Of a DNA stretch of 64,000 nt, positions 13,470 to 24,352 are shown piece after piece. How positions within the stretch are numbered: position 1 is the stretch's first letter; every line of letters begins with the position of its first letter. The notes under the pieces are model-generated. The model saw only the letters and a program-made list of their open reading frames with translations. It did not search any database and was not told the DNA's origin. This DNA is from Brachycybe producta (Eukaryota; Arthropoda; Diplopoda; Playtdesmida; Andrognathidae), in contig JAUPFP010000033.1 in the NCBI GenBank assembly GCA_036925085.1, forward strand, positions 2,359,404-2,423,403, read 5' to 3'. The position numbers were made by a program, and so were the translations under genes.

Positions 13470-14215
13470 CTTCACGTCCACTAGGTCTGTGACGTAGCAT
13501 GGCGTGGCGCATAGTTTCAGGGCTGTGCGGTAGATTTTGCGGTTGCGGTGCGATTGTGCGGTAGATTTCGAAGACTTGCATCATGCAAGTCTTCGAAATG
13601 TCGCCCCTTAAATGTTTTTTCTTTAAAATGACCTTCGATTGTGATTTTTAAAAAAAACTGCACAAAATATAGAAAAGCGTTGCATAAAGATTTTTAATTA
13701 TTGAATGGTTCAAATTGTATTTTGATTTCGCTGCTTATGCCGCGCCCTTACGGTGCCGCCTGATGCGGCCGCCTCTCTGTATCATAGCACGGCATGGCCC
13801 TGCATAGTTTTTAAGTAGAGTTCCGGCCACTATGGAAGCACCGCACCGCGGTTTTGCGCGTTCCATCCCTACTTCCTCCTCCAGTATGCCACAGTATTCA
13901 TGGAGACAATGATGAATAGTGACAAGGAAGTATTTTTTTGGCTGCTGTGGTGGCGGGTGAGCAGGAAACGAATGTGGTAGACTTTGGAAAGAACCTAATA
14001 AATAACGTCTTCGCTCTCCCGTTCATTAGAGCGGAAGCGCAGAGAAGCGACGCGAAAAATCGACTTCAAGAAGTTCCTGACTTTTTCCAGAGGTGGGCCG
14101 TACCGCACTATTCCACGCTTCCGCCCAAATGACTCCGGGCTCTATTCATTTGCATGCATTTTGTTTAGGGGGGTGGTTTTTTTTGCGCCACGCCGCGTCA
14201 CCTACCTAGTGAACG
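13470..14215. mobile_element. Foldback element, about 745 bp, GC-rich ends
   Basis: The left end contains CACTAGGTCTGTGACG and GGCGTGGCGCA. The right end holds the inverse, GCGCCACGCC followed by TCACCTACCTAGTG. The inside carries several GTGCGGTAGATTT-like repeats and a perfect short palindrome at 13565-13599. A 64-residue frame at 13938-14132 lies inside and has no family I recognise. The class may be hAT- or Harbinger-like; the target duplication was not resolved. Confidence 0.7.
13565..13599. repeat. Perfect 17-bp hairpin with a 1-nt loop
   Basis: The arm ATTTCGAAGACTTGCAT is followed by a single C and then its exact inverse complement. Confidence 0.95.
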
Positions 14216-14504
14216 CTCAGCTTTATTCAGTCATTTCTTTAGCTATTACACTAATTGCAGTAATCATTGATTTGAAATCTTTTTTTAATGATAATACAAT
14301 CGGTTAATTGTTTTTTTTATTATGAATGAATGTAATTGCTTCTCTGGGTTCATGTTTTACTTGTTACAACAATCATCTAATAAGAGATTGAAGAGATTTT
14401 TCTTTCATTTTTCCTTATTGTCACGAACCCATTTCATAAGAGGGTTCAATCCAAGAAGGATAATTTCGGCACTTTTTTAAAAGTTCAACTTGAACTGTCT
14501 CTCT

Positions 14505-15032
14505 TAAAGTGACTGAATATACGTTTATTTTGTTTTTGTCCTCCCAGATGGCGTCACTACAGTGGTTATTATTATGTTCTATAAGAGGTCTCTTCCCTTC
14601 CCCCAACATGCGGGTTTGAGAAAGTTTATATTTTTCAAGTGAACGTTTTTCACGATAAATATTGTGAAAAAATTCAAAGTGTTTTAGAAACTAGAATAGT
14701 TGGTGATAATGCTAAAAGTTTTTTTTCGTGATGATATCTTTCAAAATAAAACTTTTTATGACATTTTGAAAAAGACGAAAATAGTTTTTCATGAAATGTC
14801 AATGGAAAAACCAAGAAATGGGTCAATTTTCAAACTGTCATAAAATCGTTTATGTTATAATATATTGGCTATTAAAAAACTTTTAGCATAATCTTCTACC
14901 ATTTTAGTTTTGAAAACGAGTTGAATTTTTTTGCAATGTTTTTTTCCAATGGCGCTTAGCGTTACCAACTGCAGTGAAACCATAAGGAATGACAAATACA
15001 AAATAAATATCTATTCAGCCACCTTAAACAAG
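14505..15032. mobile_element. Palindromic element, family D copy 1
   Basis: The outer arm (TTTATTTTGTTTTTGTCCTC, ATGGCGTCACT, CAGTGG) is mirrored near the right end, which runs to CTATTCAGCCACCTTAA. The core carries AAAGTGTTTTAGAAACTAG, a motif shared with family C, then a TGATAATGCTAAAAG block and its inverse. No coding capacity. Confidence 0.8.
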
Positions 15033-15293
15033 GTTCAAACATAGAGAAACGTTGTTTAATATAATACTCAGTAAAACAATGATTTTTTTTTTCTTCTCTT
15101 GTGTTTGGATCTCTGTTTAGAGGGTTCAAGTTAAAAAGTTTTCTTTCTTGAATTTGGATCTTTTTATTTGAAATGTTTCTGTAATTGCTACATTGGTTGC
15201 ATCAAGAGTGATGATGTGATGTGCAACAATGGCTGAACTCCTGCAGGAATTTTCAAACATGCTAGGCCATTGGTATATAAAATTAAGAAACAA

Positions 15294-16001
15294 CCTAATA
15301 CATTGTACACACATGAGTTAAATGAATTCCAATTAAATGTGTTTAGGTGAATTATACGGAATCCAGTTAAGGACATGAACACCAAATAAAAATTGATTTT
15401 TATTAATAATATAATACTAGTGGGGTAACCCGTCATAAATGACGGGAGCAAAATTCACAGGCAATTAATTGTGCGCATGCGCTTCGTTTTTTCTTTTTTT
15501 TTTTTACTCATTTCATTTCAATTTCAGTCACCCCTCCCACTTTTTCCCCCTCCACGTTTCTCTCTCTCCCCCTTCTACACTTTCCAACCTTTTCTCCTCT
15601 CCAATTTAATATCATGGGGTTCTTGGATGAGAAGGGTGCAACATATAGTTGACCTTGAGAGAAAAAAAAAAGCTGTTCATTTCTTCATTTATTTAAATTT
15701 ATATAAATTCCGATGTGCTTCAATGATTGTACAGCGTTACTTCAGACAGACAGATACAGTAGATAGATAGATAGACAGCCACACAGACCTGGGATATTAT
15801 ATATATAATTTTAAATTGAAATACTAAATCAAGATTTTGTCAATAGTTTATATTTCAGTATTAACTCAATATTTTCAGATTAATTAACTGAATAAATTGA
15901 ATTTGATATATTGTTTGTTTGTCCTTCACGGGGCTCTGTAGAACACTTTTATTATTTAAATGCATTTAAATTATCAGGGTGTGTACTAGGTATAAGGAAA
16001 A
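15294..16001 (-). mobile_element. Family E (TA-type) MITE, interrupted by an insertion
   Basis: On the minus strand this matches the copies at 33899-34207 and 59035-59343 (CCTTAACTGGATTCCG, TTGGTGTTCATGTCC, TTTAAATGCATTTAAA). The match breaks at about 15413 and resumes at about 15797, so roughly 385 bp of foreign DNA splits this copy. The outer ends border TA. Confidence 0.8.
15413..15797. mobile_element. Unclassified insertion inside a family E element
   Basis: Starts near ACTAGTGGGGTAACCCGTC followed by ATAAATGACGGG (an inverted ACCCGTCA / TGACGGG pair) and ends in AGATAGATAGATAGACAG and a TATATA boundary. The flanks are AT-dinucleotide-like on both sides. A head with a short hairpin and a tail with tetranucleotide repeats would suit a SINE- or Penelope-like insertion, but no polymerase or tRNA-type promoter was recognised. 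Confidence 0.55.
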
Positions 16002-16456
16002 CAATTTCAAGATTTTGACTGTTTATGTGCTTTATTTTATTTATTTTTCACGATGGCCGACGATTGCGTTCAGTTTCTAAACTCTTATTTATAAGTGGCT
16101 GTAAGAAGCATGTTAATGTATGAAGCACCGTTCATGTCAAAAGGATACCAGATGACTTATGTCAATAATTCAATAACTGGCTCTTGGAAGCGTTTCAAGA
16201 GCGCTTAGAAACTGAAAGCGCGCCCATTTTATATTTGAAAATAAACGTTTTTTGGTTGAAAAAATTTACAAAAAATTTTGATCGTTTTTTTCCTAAAAAA
16301 TTAATTTTAACCTTATAAAGATTTCTTCCATTTTTATTTCCATTGTATCCTCTCTAGTCAAATATAGTTAATATAGCTAACAAAAAAATACCAATTCTTT
16401 TCTTTTGCTCTAAAAGCAGATTTAGAAATTTCCTTCGGGAAGGACAGAATAATTGT

Positions 16457-16670
16457 AGGTCACTAGGTGACCTACACTTTCAGATAGCTATTTGGAGAAC
16501 AACTGTGGGTCATTCAGTGACCTACACTTTTAGATATGAACTGTGGGTCAGTGACCTATACTTTTTTACATTCTTGGGTGGGTGGGGGCTTTGCTGAGCT
16601 CTTAATTTAACGTAACCCGACCTAATCACCGATATAAAGAAGGTCTAAAGTGTAGGTCATTGAGTTACCT
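16457..16670. promoter_or_regulatory. Cluster of four inverted AGGTCA-type half-site pairs
   Basis: AGGTCA-n5-TGACCT at 16457-16473, GGGTCA-n5-TGACCT at 16507-16523, GGGTCA-n1-TGACCT at 16545-16557 and AGGTCA-n5-TTACCT at 16654-16670. AGGTCA/TGACCT is the known half-site of nuclear hormone receptors, and a 1-bp spacer inverted repeat is a classical arrangement. No gene lies close by, so this could equally be a degenerate palindromic repeat. Function is inferred from motifs only. Confidence 0.35.
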
Positions 16671-16736
16671 ACGATTAGTCTGTTTCCTCTGTGTGTTTTT
16701 TACATTTTTCATCATTTTTTTTACTACTTTTTTTTA

Positions 16737-16912
16737 AGGTGGTTAATTCTGTCTTTTAGGAGACAAATTGTGAGAAGCTTGAAAGTGTTTTTTTAGAAAC
16801 TAGAAGGGTAACTCAATCGATTACTTTCTAGTTTTTTTTTTAAATTTTAGTCTTCTGAAAGACAAAGAATAACCAAGAGTTCGAAAATGAGCTGTTAATA
16901 AACCATCTTAAA
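16737..16912. repeat. Family C palindromic element, copy 1 (shortened)
   Basis: Left arm AAGTGTTTTTTTAGAAACTAG, then right-arm motifs TCTGAAAGACA and GAGTTCGAAAATGAGCTG ending AACCATCTTAA. The central part is deleted relative to longer copies. Confidence 0.75.
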
Positions 16913-17204
16913 TATAATAAAATTAGTGGGGATTGTGATGACAATTGTATCGAACAAGTGCCTTTTTTTCTTCTTTCTAGTTTTTTAAATTCTAATTTTT
17001 GCACACAATGTGTTTTATGGATGGTTTTCGGACTGAAATCTCTAAGCCTCCCTCAAATGAATATTTTAAACAGAAAGAGAGAGAATTAAATGACATCGTG
17101 TTTTTGGGTCCTTTTTTATTTTAGGCTTAGGTGAGGGAGCTTAGAAGTCAAGAGAGATAAGTGACAAAAGTAAGAGACCATCTCCTCCATCGATATTAAT
17201 GTTA

Positions 17205-17735
17205 TAATTAAGGCTCGGATTTTTATGCAAAATCGAGCAATTGTTTCGCAATTTGTGGCTGACGTGTGACAATAGTAAAGTAATCATTATCATCATTAGA
17301 GCAACTGCAATTATGCTTTTTTTTAAATCAAATAAGGTTCGTTAGAGGCTAATAGTCTGTTTAGTATCAGTTGTTAACTAGAAAATTCAGTATTTTTGAT
17401 TGAAAAAGTTATAATTTTTGGTTGAATTTAAACGAGACTGTTACTTCACAATTGGCCCTTTTGCCACAGATTGGGAAACATACACTTGATATTGCATACA
17501 AATTCAAGCTCTAGTTATGGCACTTGCATTTTTCTAATCAAATAGGGCTGGTCAAAGAGGCTAAATGTCTGGTTAGTATCAGTGAAAATTCTAGCCTCTA
17601 ATCAGTATTTTTGATTGATTGAAAAAATCATAATTGTTGGTTGGATTTAAACGAGATTGTTACTTCCACAATTGGCTCTTTGGGTCACATATTGAGAAAC
17701 ATTTTGCATACAAATCCGAGCTCAAGTTCATATTT
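17205..17735. repeat. Two adjacent family F repeats
   Basis: Unit 1 (about 17205-17520) and unit 2 (about 17517-17735) share AGAGGCTAATAGTCTG / AGAGGCTAAATGTCTGG, TATCAGT, GTATTTTTGATTGA, ATTTAAACGAGA and GAAACAT, ending TTGCATACAAAT. Similar copies lie at 20230-20700 and 49815-50070. The ends GCTCGGATTTTTATGCA and TGCATACAAATCCGAGC are inverted repeats. Confidence 0.7.
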
Positions 17736-18373
17736 TTATTTTTTTGACAATGCTGTGAAGCAGCAATGAGCAACTTTTCGATTTATTTCTCTTTTATCAT
17801 TTCATTGAAACAAAATTTCGTCCATTTTTTATAAAATGATGTCATTTGTCCCTCTTGGCGTTTAAAGCCTTTTGTGTAATTTTGTATGTGTTTTATAGAT
17901 TTCCGATATTTTAACAAAAATTGATTGATTTTTCCCTCTTGTTTTGCGTTCACGAATGAATGAATGTTTTAAAGGGGGTTTAACTTTGAAATCGACTCTC
18001 AAATAATCTTCTCTTTAAATTGAATATCATTTTAATCAAGATTAAGCTCTTTTTTATATAAATATATTTATGTAAATTATGTTTGTACGAAATTTTTTTT
18101 TTATTAAAAAAAGTTACACAAACAGAATTTTAATTATTTTTCAAAGAAATAAAAATTATCCTTGTTTTATTTTTCTGAGAAAAAGAGAAACAAAACAAAA
18201 ACAAATACAGGGCCAACATTTCACTTTTGCCTTTTTAATTATTATTATTATTAAATATTTACTATCGTTGTTTGTGGTTTATTAATATTAAGATTAGCAA
18301 ATTTGATTGGATTGGATTGGTTCTTGAAAAAAAAAGTCGTTTTAAGGTGGATTTTAAAGTGTGTAACACGCAG

Positions 18374-18580
18374 ACAGGCATTTAGAAATCGGGGAAAACG
18401 CAAGTTGACTCCGCCCCTTTTTGTGACGACTGGCAACTTCTAATTGGTGGGTTATGTAGTCTGACGTCACATGCTCCGCCCTTTTTAACTTCGAACCACA
18501 CAACAAGCCAATTAGAAGTTCCCGGCCGTCATAAAAAGAGCGGAGCCAACTTGTGTTTTCTCCGATTTCTAAATGCCTGT
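18374..18580. mobile_element. 9-bp-TSD hairpin MITE, family A copy 3
   Basis: Ends ACAGGCATTTAG and CTAAATGCCTGT. Flanks GTAACACGC(AG) and GTAAAACACGC look like a slightly altered target duplication. The arms contain GACTCCGCCC and GAGCGGAGCC. Confidence 0.9.
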
Positions 18581-18775
18581 GTAAAACACGCCTCTCTGGA
18601 ACTCTTGATTATTCCGTCTTTTTAGGTGCAAAGTGAAGATAAACTTAATGTGTTTTAGAAACTAGAAGAGTAGCTCAATCACTTAAAGGCATTTTCATGT
18701 TGATATCTTTCAAAATAAACTTTTTATGGTATCATCATGAAAATACTTCTAACATTACCACCAACGTTATTCTAG

Positions 18776-18968
18776 ACAGGCATCTATAGACAGCTTCAGA
18801 GTTTCTTTGGCTCCGCCCTTTTATCAGCGTCAGACCAAATATCAACCAATTAGAAATAAAAAGTGTGAGGCATGTGACATCAGACCCATTAAGAAACCAA
18901 TTAGAAATTGATGACGCTCATAAAAGGGCGGAGCCAAAGAAATTCTGAAGCTGTCTACAGATGCCTGT
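18776..18968. mobile_element. 9-bp-TSD hairpin MITE, family B copy 1
   Basis: Ends ACAGGCATCTATAGACAGC and, inverted, GCTGTCTACAGATGCCTGT. It shares GGCTCCGCCC, AACCAATTAGAA and CATGTGACATCAGAC with family A but has different sub-terminal sequence (AGCTTCAGA). Flanking 9-mers TTATTCTAG and CTATTCTAG agree at 8/9. It is inserted in a family D segment. Confidence 0.92.
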
Positions 18969-19061
18969 CTATTCTAGTTTGTAAAACACTTTGATTTTTT
19001 TTTTTTCTTCCGTAATGTTTCTGCCTGAATTAGTTTTTCTTGAAAAATATAATTTTCTCAA

Positions 19062-19267
19062 AAGGGCATTTAGAAAACGGGACGAACAGAAGTTGGTTCC
19101 ACGCTTTTTACGACGAACGGCAACTTCTGATTGGTTTGTTGTGTGGTTCGACGTAGGGAAGGGCGGCGCATGTGACGTCAGATTACATAACCAATCGATT
19201 AGAAGTTGCCGGTTGTAATAACAAGGGCGAAGCCTACTTCTGTTCGTCCCGTTTTCTAAATGCCTGT
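19062..19267. mobile_element. 9-bp-TSD hairpin MITE, family A copy 4
   Basis: The left end is damaged (AAGGGCATTTAG); the right end CTAAATGCCTGT is intact. Internal CAACTTCTGATTGG and its inverse, central GCGCATGTGACGTCAG. No convincing target duplication remains. Confidence 0.88.
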
Positions 19268-19460
19268 GTATTGTAAACGCCTATGTAGTGGCGCCATCTG
19301 GGAGGACAAAAAACAAAATTAATATCTATTCAGCCACCATATGTTGATTTAGTAACTGTTCTTGTTTCTAAAAAAAAACACATTCAAGTTTCTCTTAATT
19401 TTACTCCTGAAAGACAGAATATAATTAATTAAAAGAGTTCGAAAATTAGCTATAATTTAT

Positions 19461-20229
19461 AATTAGCTTAAACAATAAATTTGTAGAAATCAATACAAAA
19501 TTTAAATTACTTAACTCTCTAAGTATATTTCTGCTTCCCCCCCACACTTTAGAAATTAATACATATATCAGAAAGGATATATTTTCATCCCTCTAAAATT
19601 GAATTTCTTAGAAGAAGAAAAAAATTATCAATTAATTATCATCCGCCATCTTTGATTTTTTTATGTTTTGTCTTTTCATTCATTTTTGTTTGTTTTTTTT
19701 TCTCTTCATTTTTTTTAGGTATAAATATAAGTTATACAACAAGACAATAAGAATAGATTTATATTATTATTTAGAAAAGAGACAAATAAAATGTTGTTTT
19801 TTTTAGCTTTTTGTTGCACATTTTTTTTAAAAAAAATCATCAAAAAAATGTCTTTTAATTTTTACGGGTTGTTTTTGTGTAAAAATTATGAGAAAAAGAA
19901 AAAACAAGAAGGGGGATCATATTATATATAAATGTATATTCTATTTTCAACAATTTCTCTTTTTGTTTTCCATTATTATGTTATTATTATTGTTCCAATT
20001 TATTCCATTTTGTTTCCATCCAAAAACATTTTTATGGCAGCCATATTTGTTTCATTTTATTTTTATTTGTCACTGTGACCTCTTGACCTTATTATTATTA
20101 TTATTATTATCAGATCTTTGCAATAAAAATCATTTAGAGAGAATATAAACCTCTATATTCATATATATATGAAGTTGTGTTTATTTTAATTTAGCCTATT
20201 TAAACAAATTATATATTAAAATATTAGTA
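19461..20229. other. AT-rich DNA without a recognised gene
   Basis: Homopolymer-rich, with a TTA run at about 20086-20108. The open frame at 19888-20148 is low-complexity Phe/Leu and is not called. Confidence 0.55.
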
Positions 20230-20700
20230 AGGCAAAAATAATTATGCTTTTTTGAAATCATAAAAGGCTGGTTAGATGCTAGAATTAACCTACAACTCTA
20301 ATTCAGCATTATTTTAATTTTAGAAAAATTATAGCCTCTAACCAGTCTATGATTGCAAAAAGCATATTTTTTTTTGCTTTATTAATTAATGAGGCCCCTT
20401 GGATTTTTTTTTATACAAAATCAAGCAAATATTTCTCAATTTAAGACCAAAGTGCTATTAGAGCAACTGCAATTATTGCTATTTTTTTAGTTAAAAAGAA
20501 TAGTTAGAGACTAGATGTCTGGTTACCGTCAGTTGTCAACTAACAGTTCTAGCCTCTAACTAGTGTTTTTGATTTAAAAAAAATATAATTGTTGGTTGAT
20601 CTAAACAGGAAATATAGTTAATTCACAAGAATGGCTCTTGTGGGGTCACAGATTGAGGAACGTTTGCTAGAGATTTCATAAAATTCCGAGCTTCATTAAT
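20230..20700. repeat. Two adjacent family F repeats
   Basis: Two diverged copies with AGGCTGGTTAGATGCTAGA, AACTAACAGTTCTAGCCTC, GTTTTTGAT and GAGGAACGTTTGC. The junction near 20395 runs in opposite orientations, so the pair is partly head-to-head. Confidence 0.6.
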
Positions 20701-20732
20701 TAGCTTTTTGAAGGCAAGGCTATGTATACCTA

Positions 20733-20978
20733 CCTGATCCTAAGAAAAGATCTTGTGACGTCATAGGGGTTGACGCCAAATTTTGGATTGTGTCTTTTAG
20801 GCTGATAAAAATAGAGTTGATATTTAACGGTTTTCAACAGTTTAAACAAAAGGATTTTTGGAATTCTTTTGTTATTACACAATTTTTTTATAAAAAAAAA
20901 AGACAAAATGATAAAATCCTAAATTTTTCATTCATCCCAATGACGTCACAAGCTTCTTCTTAGGATGAGGCAGGTAAA
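20733..20978. mobile_element. Foldback element with CRE-bearing arms, copy 1
   Basis: The left end ACCTGATCCTAAGA plus CTTGTGACGTCA is mirrored by TGACGTCACAAGCTTCTTCT and TTAGGATGAGGCAGGT. The copy at 54398-54628 has the same TTGTGACGTCA/TGACGTCACAAG pair, so both arms carry a TGACGTCA octamer. Confidence 0.75.
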
Positions 20979-21274
20979 TCCATTACTATTTTTTTTATAG
21001 TAAAATTGCATTGTTTTAGTTTTATTTGCTCAAGATTTTCATTCGATTTATGTCAAACATTTAACAATATATTGAGTAGAATATGGGATTATAATTATCT
21101 TCACAGAACAAGGTTTGTAAAAGATGTTCTAAGCTGATTCTATTTGTAAAATTAGATAAGTTACAAAAGAGATTACATTGCGCTCACAAATGGACCATTT
21201 TTATAAATAAACAATAATGAAGACCACATTTTTTTTTTGCTTTTGTTTCTAAATTGTAAGCTTTCAGTGAACTT

Positions 21275-21765
21275 AAGGGAGCTCTGAATAGATATTTATT
21301 TTGTTTTTGTCCTCCAGTGGGCACCACTGCAGTGGTTTGTTATTATTATTTATCATTTTTCAAGCCAACGTTTTTCAGGAGAAATATTACGAAAAAATTC
21401 AAAGTGTTTTAGAAACTAGAATAGTTGGTGATAATGCTAAAAGTTTTTTCATTATGATATCTTTAAAAATAAACTTTTTACGAAAGTTTGAAAAAGGCGA
21501 AAATAAGGGAGAAATCTAAAACGGGGTCATTTTCAAACTGCTGTAAATTTCTTATTTTTTGAGATAATATTGCAATGAAGGAACTTTTAAACATGATCAT
21601 TTACCATTCTAGTTTTGAAAACAATTTGAATTTTTTCATAATGTTTTTGTGTCTAAATTTTTATAAAAAAAAACGCCTATGGGAGCATAGCATTAGCCAC
21701 TACAGCTGCGTCATCTGGTGGGACAAGAGCAAAATAAGTATCTATTCAGCCACCTTAAAAGACCT
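21275..21765. mobile_element. Palindromic element, family D copy 2
   Basis: Outer arm GAATAGATATTTATTTTG near the left end, mirrored by AAAATAAGTATCTATTCAG near the right. Core AAAGTGTTTTAGAAACTAG and ATGCTAAAAGTTTTTTCAT. Frames inside are not coding. Confidence 0.8.
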
Positions 21766-23240
21766 CTATTGATATCAGTGTTACAGTTGGACATTTTAAC
21801 GTTATAAAGCAGCAATGAGCAGCTTTTCTCATCCCCTTTGGGGTTGCAAATTATGGATTCAATTCGTAAAGTTTATCCAACTTATAACTTACGGATTTAG
21901 TTATATTTATTTATTTATAATAATTTTATAATTTTACAATGAAAATTGAGTATTGATTTGACACAGTTTATTTTACTGAACATAATTATAATCAATAATT
22001 AATATATAATTAATTTTATTACGTTTAATTCAGTAAATAATAATCATTCCACGGTTATTGTTTGTTACTAAAATCATAAAGATTATTAAGTTATTATTTT
22101 ATTAGTAATACTAATATTTAATTGAGATATATGCTCACACAGTTTTTGTGCGTTTGAATTGAGCTGCAGTTAAGTTTAAGATTTATTTTTGTTTGTTTCC
22201 TCATTGAAAGTTGCAACTATTTTTATTTTGAAAATTCTTAGCCTAGTAAATGTACCTACAAATAAGTGGGCCTATTATAAAAAGAAACACCAATAATGGA
22301 AGGAAGGGCTGCCTAAATGGTGGTGTACAGTATGTTTGTGCTAAAAATATATTTTGAAACTTTCTTACTTTTTTTTTAAGCCTTGATTTTTCATTTCAAA
22401 ATGTGAAAGGTTCTTTTGTCTTTTAGATTTTATTATTAATTTTTTTTTTAAATATTCACCACTTTCAGGTCAACAGTGAATTTTGTAACAGAATATTGAC
22501 AACGTATATTTGTATAAATATGTTTAATTAGTTGTTTTATTGTTTGTTTGTTTTTTTTGTTTTATTTCAGTTTTAACACTTGCTACTTGAGTGCCAATTG
22601 TCTAAAGTTTAATTTTGAAATATTTTCTATAGAAAACTGGGCTTTTTTCCAAAACATACAAAGCTATTTCAGAAATAAATTTAGTTATAAGCCATAAAGG
22701 AAATTATTAAATAAAAATATGCATTTGTTATTATGTCCTCATTGTTCACCCTTCCTTTAAAAACCCAAGATGTCCGTCGTTTTTTTTATTATTTGGGTAT
22801 CAAGATGGCGGCCAATTGTCTTAACATTTTTAATTTGAAATATTTGATGAAAAACTACTTTTTTTTTAAAAAAATATTTCAAAAACAACAAAATTAATTA
22901 TTAAATGCAATTTGTAATAATTATGTCCTCATTGTTAACCCTTCTAAGATGGCGACCGAAACGACAACTATTATTTCATTTGATTTGTTTTTCTTAAAAA
23001 AGTAACAATAAAATAATTTCTAATAACATTTTAATTGAAAAATATGATGAAATAGTAATTATAAAATACAAAAAACGAGGTAGAAATTTTGCATCATTTT
23101 TTTTATTATTAAAATCAAAATTTCTCGTATATTTAATTCCATTTTAAATTTTATAGCAGACGATTTTTTTTATTTTTAACCATTCGGCTATAAATAAAAG
23201 CGCCGTAGTGGCATGTTTCCAAAAATTAATGACATCATTT
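21766..23240. other. Very AT-rich intergenic DNA with a direct repeat
   Basis: A diverged direct repeat lies at about 22612-22760 and 22836-22945. Both copies contain TGAAATATTT and ATTATGTCCTCATTGTT. No gene is supported. A small GC rise begins near 23200, at the syntaxin gene. Confidence 0.55.
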
Positions 23241-23242
23241 TA

Positions 23243-23318
23243 TGACGTCATTTGCATGCGCTGTTCTGACGTCATCGCTCCAGTGTAATGGAGGGTGGAG
23301 TTGTTTCCTTGCAATAAG
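23243..23318 (+). promoter_or_regulatory. Twin CRE octamers and possible non-coding first exon of the syntaxin gene
   Basis: TGACGTCA occurs at 23243-23250 and again at 23267-23274, with an octamer-like ATTTGCAT between them. About 45 bp on, GCAATAAG is followed by a consensus donor GTGAGT (23319). A matching acceptor, TTTCTCCAG, ends at 24279 upstream of the syntaxin start codon, so a non-coding first exon spliced across this gap is plausible. A nine-codon upstream frame starts at the ATG at 23288. The alternative promoter is ACTTCCGG, an ETS-type motif at 24250-24257. No direct evidence of transcription exists in the sequence. Confidence 0.4.
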
Positions 23319-24352
23319 GTGAGTAGCGGCTTCAATTTTTCGCTTTTATTTTTGTTAAATCATTGTTTTTCGAGCCAATCTTTCGATTTCAATTTAGTAT
23401 AATTCTATTTCTGCTTGTATTTTATGATTTAATACTAAATCTCGAGTTAAAAATCGATAGACATCGGATTTTACACCAATTTCCATATTAACAATGACGA
23501 AAATGCATTATGTTAATGAGTCGTTCGTAGGAGTAACGTTTGAAGCATGGAGTGTATTTTAGAATGTGCCATTTGCTTTGAAGGACGTATAGTGCACCAA
23601 TATGGCGGATTAATTTGGTTTGCCCGTTTGGTCAGGACGCCATGTTCGTCGACCTTAGATTTATAATATTGCTTCATAAATGTGACGTCATGTGATTTAT
23701 GTCGGCCGCTAACTTAATGAAGGACCTTTTTGTAGCAACTTCAGTTGAAATACGATCAAGTATTTTTTTTTTTACAAATGTGAAAATTATTACTAAAACC
23801 ATATTACAATTGATTGAAGTCGTAGAATCTTGAGATTTCTTATAATAAAATTCATAACTGTGACGTACTATCTGAAAGGGAATTTTTAACAGCTGATCTA
23901 ATGAACTTTTAATTTCAGCGTTTTTCCCCTCATTTCTTGAATGTCAAAGGCCCAAATTCAAGAAGGAAACTTGACACTTGAACTAATTCAACTTTAAACG
24001 TGGTTCAGTTTAATTTAACTTGTGTTTTCGTTGTGTCATTGAAAAGAGTTTTTTTCTGTATTGAAAACCCTGTTTAGAGAGTTAAAGATAAACAGTTCAA
24101 AGTTCAAAATGTTCTTTGTTAAATTTGGACCTTTTGTTTTTTCGTTTGTTCCTTAATTTCGTTTGTTCCTTATTTATTACAATTATCTTTAAAAAGTCAC
24201 ATGTTTATTATAAGTCTTGACTTTTAATAGGTTTCTTTATTTATCATCGACTTCCGGTGGAGTTTTTTTTTTTCTCCAGTCTTGTCGTTAGTTGGAAAAT
24301 CCTTCGTTTCCTTGTTGATTTTTTTTGGAAATCTTTAAAAAAAAAACTCGCG

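Larger units (their letters stand above)
18600..19460. mobile_element. Four-layer nest: family C, D, B and A elements
   Basis: A family C left arm (about 18600-18740) is followed by the right half of a family D element (about 18741-19345). Two hairpin MITEs sit inside that D half, family B at 18776-18968 and family A at 19062-19267. After the D end (TATCTATTCAGCCACC) the family C right arm resumes (about 19360-19460, AAGTTTCTCTTAATTTTAC). Reading from outside in gives the order of insertion: C oldest, then D, then A and B. Confidence 0.7.

Noticed and set aside
13938-14132. 64-codon frame in the 745-bp foldback element
   Set aside because: Short, inside a repeat, no recognised family; kept only as a remark.
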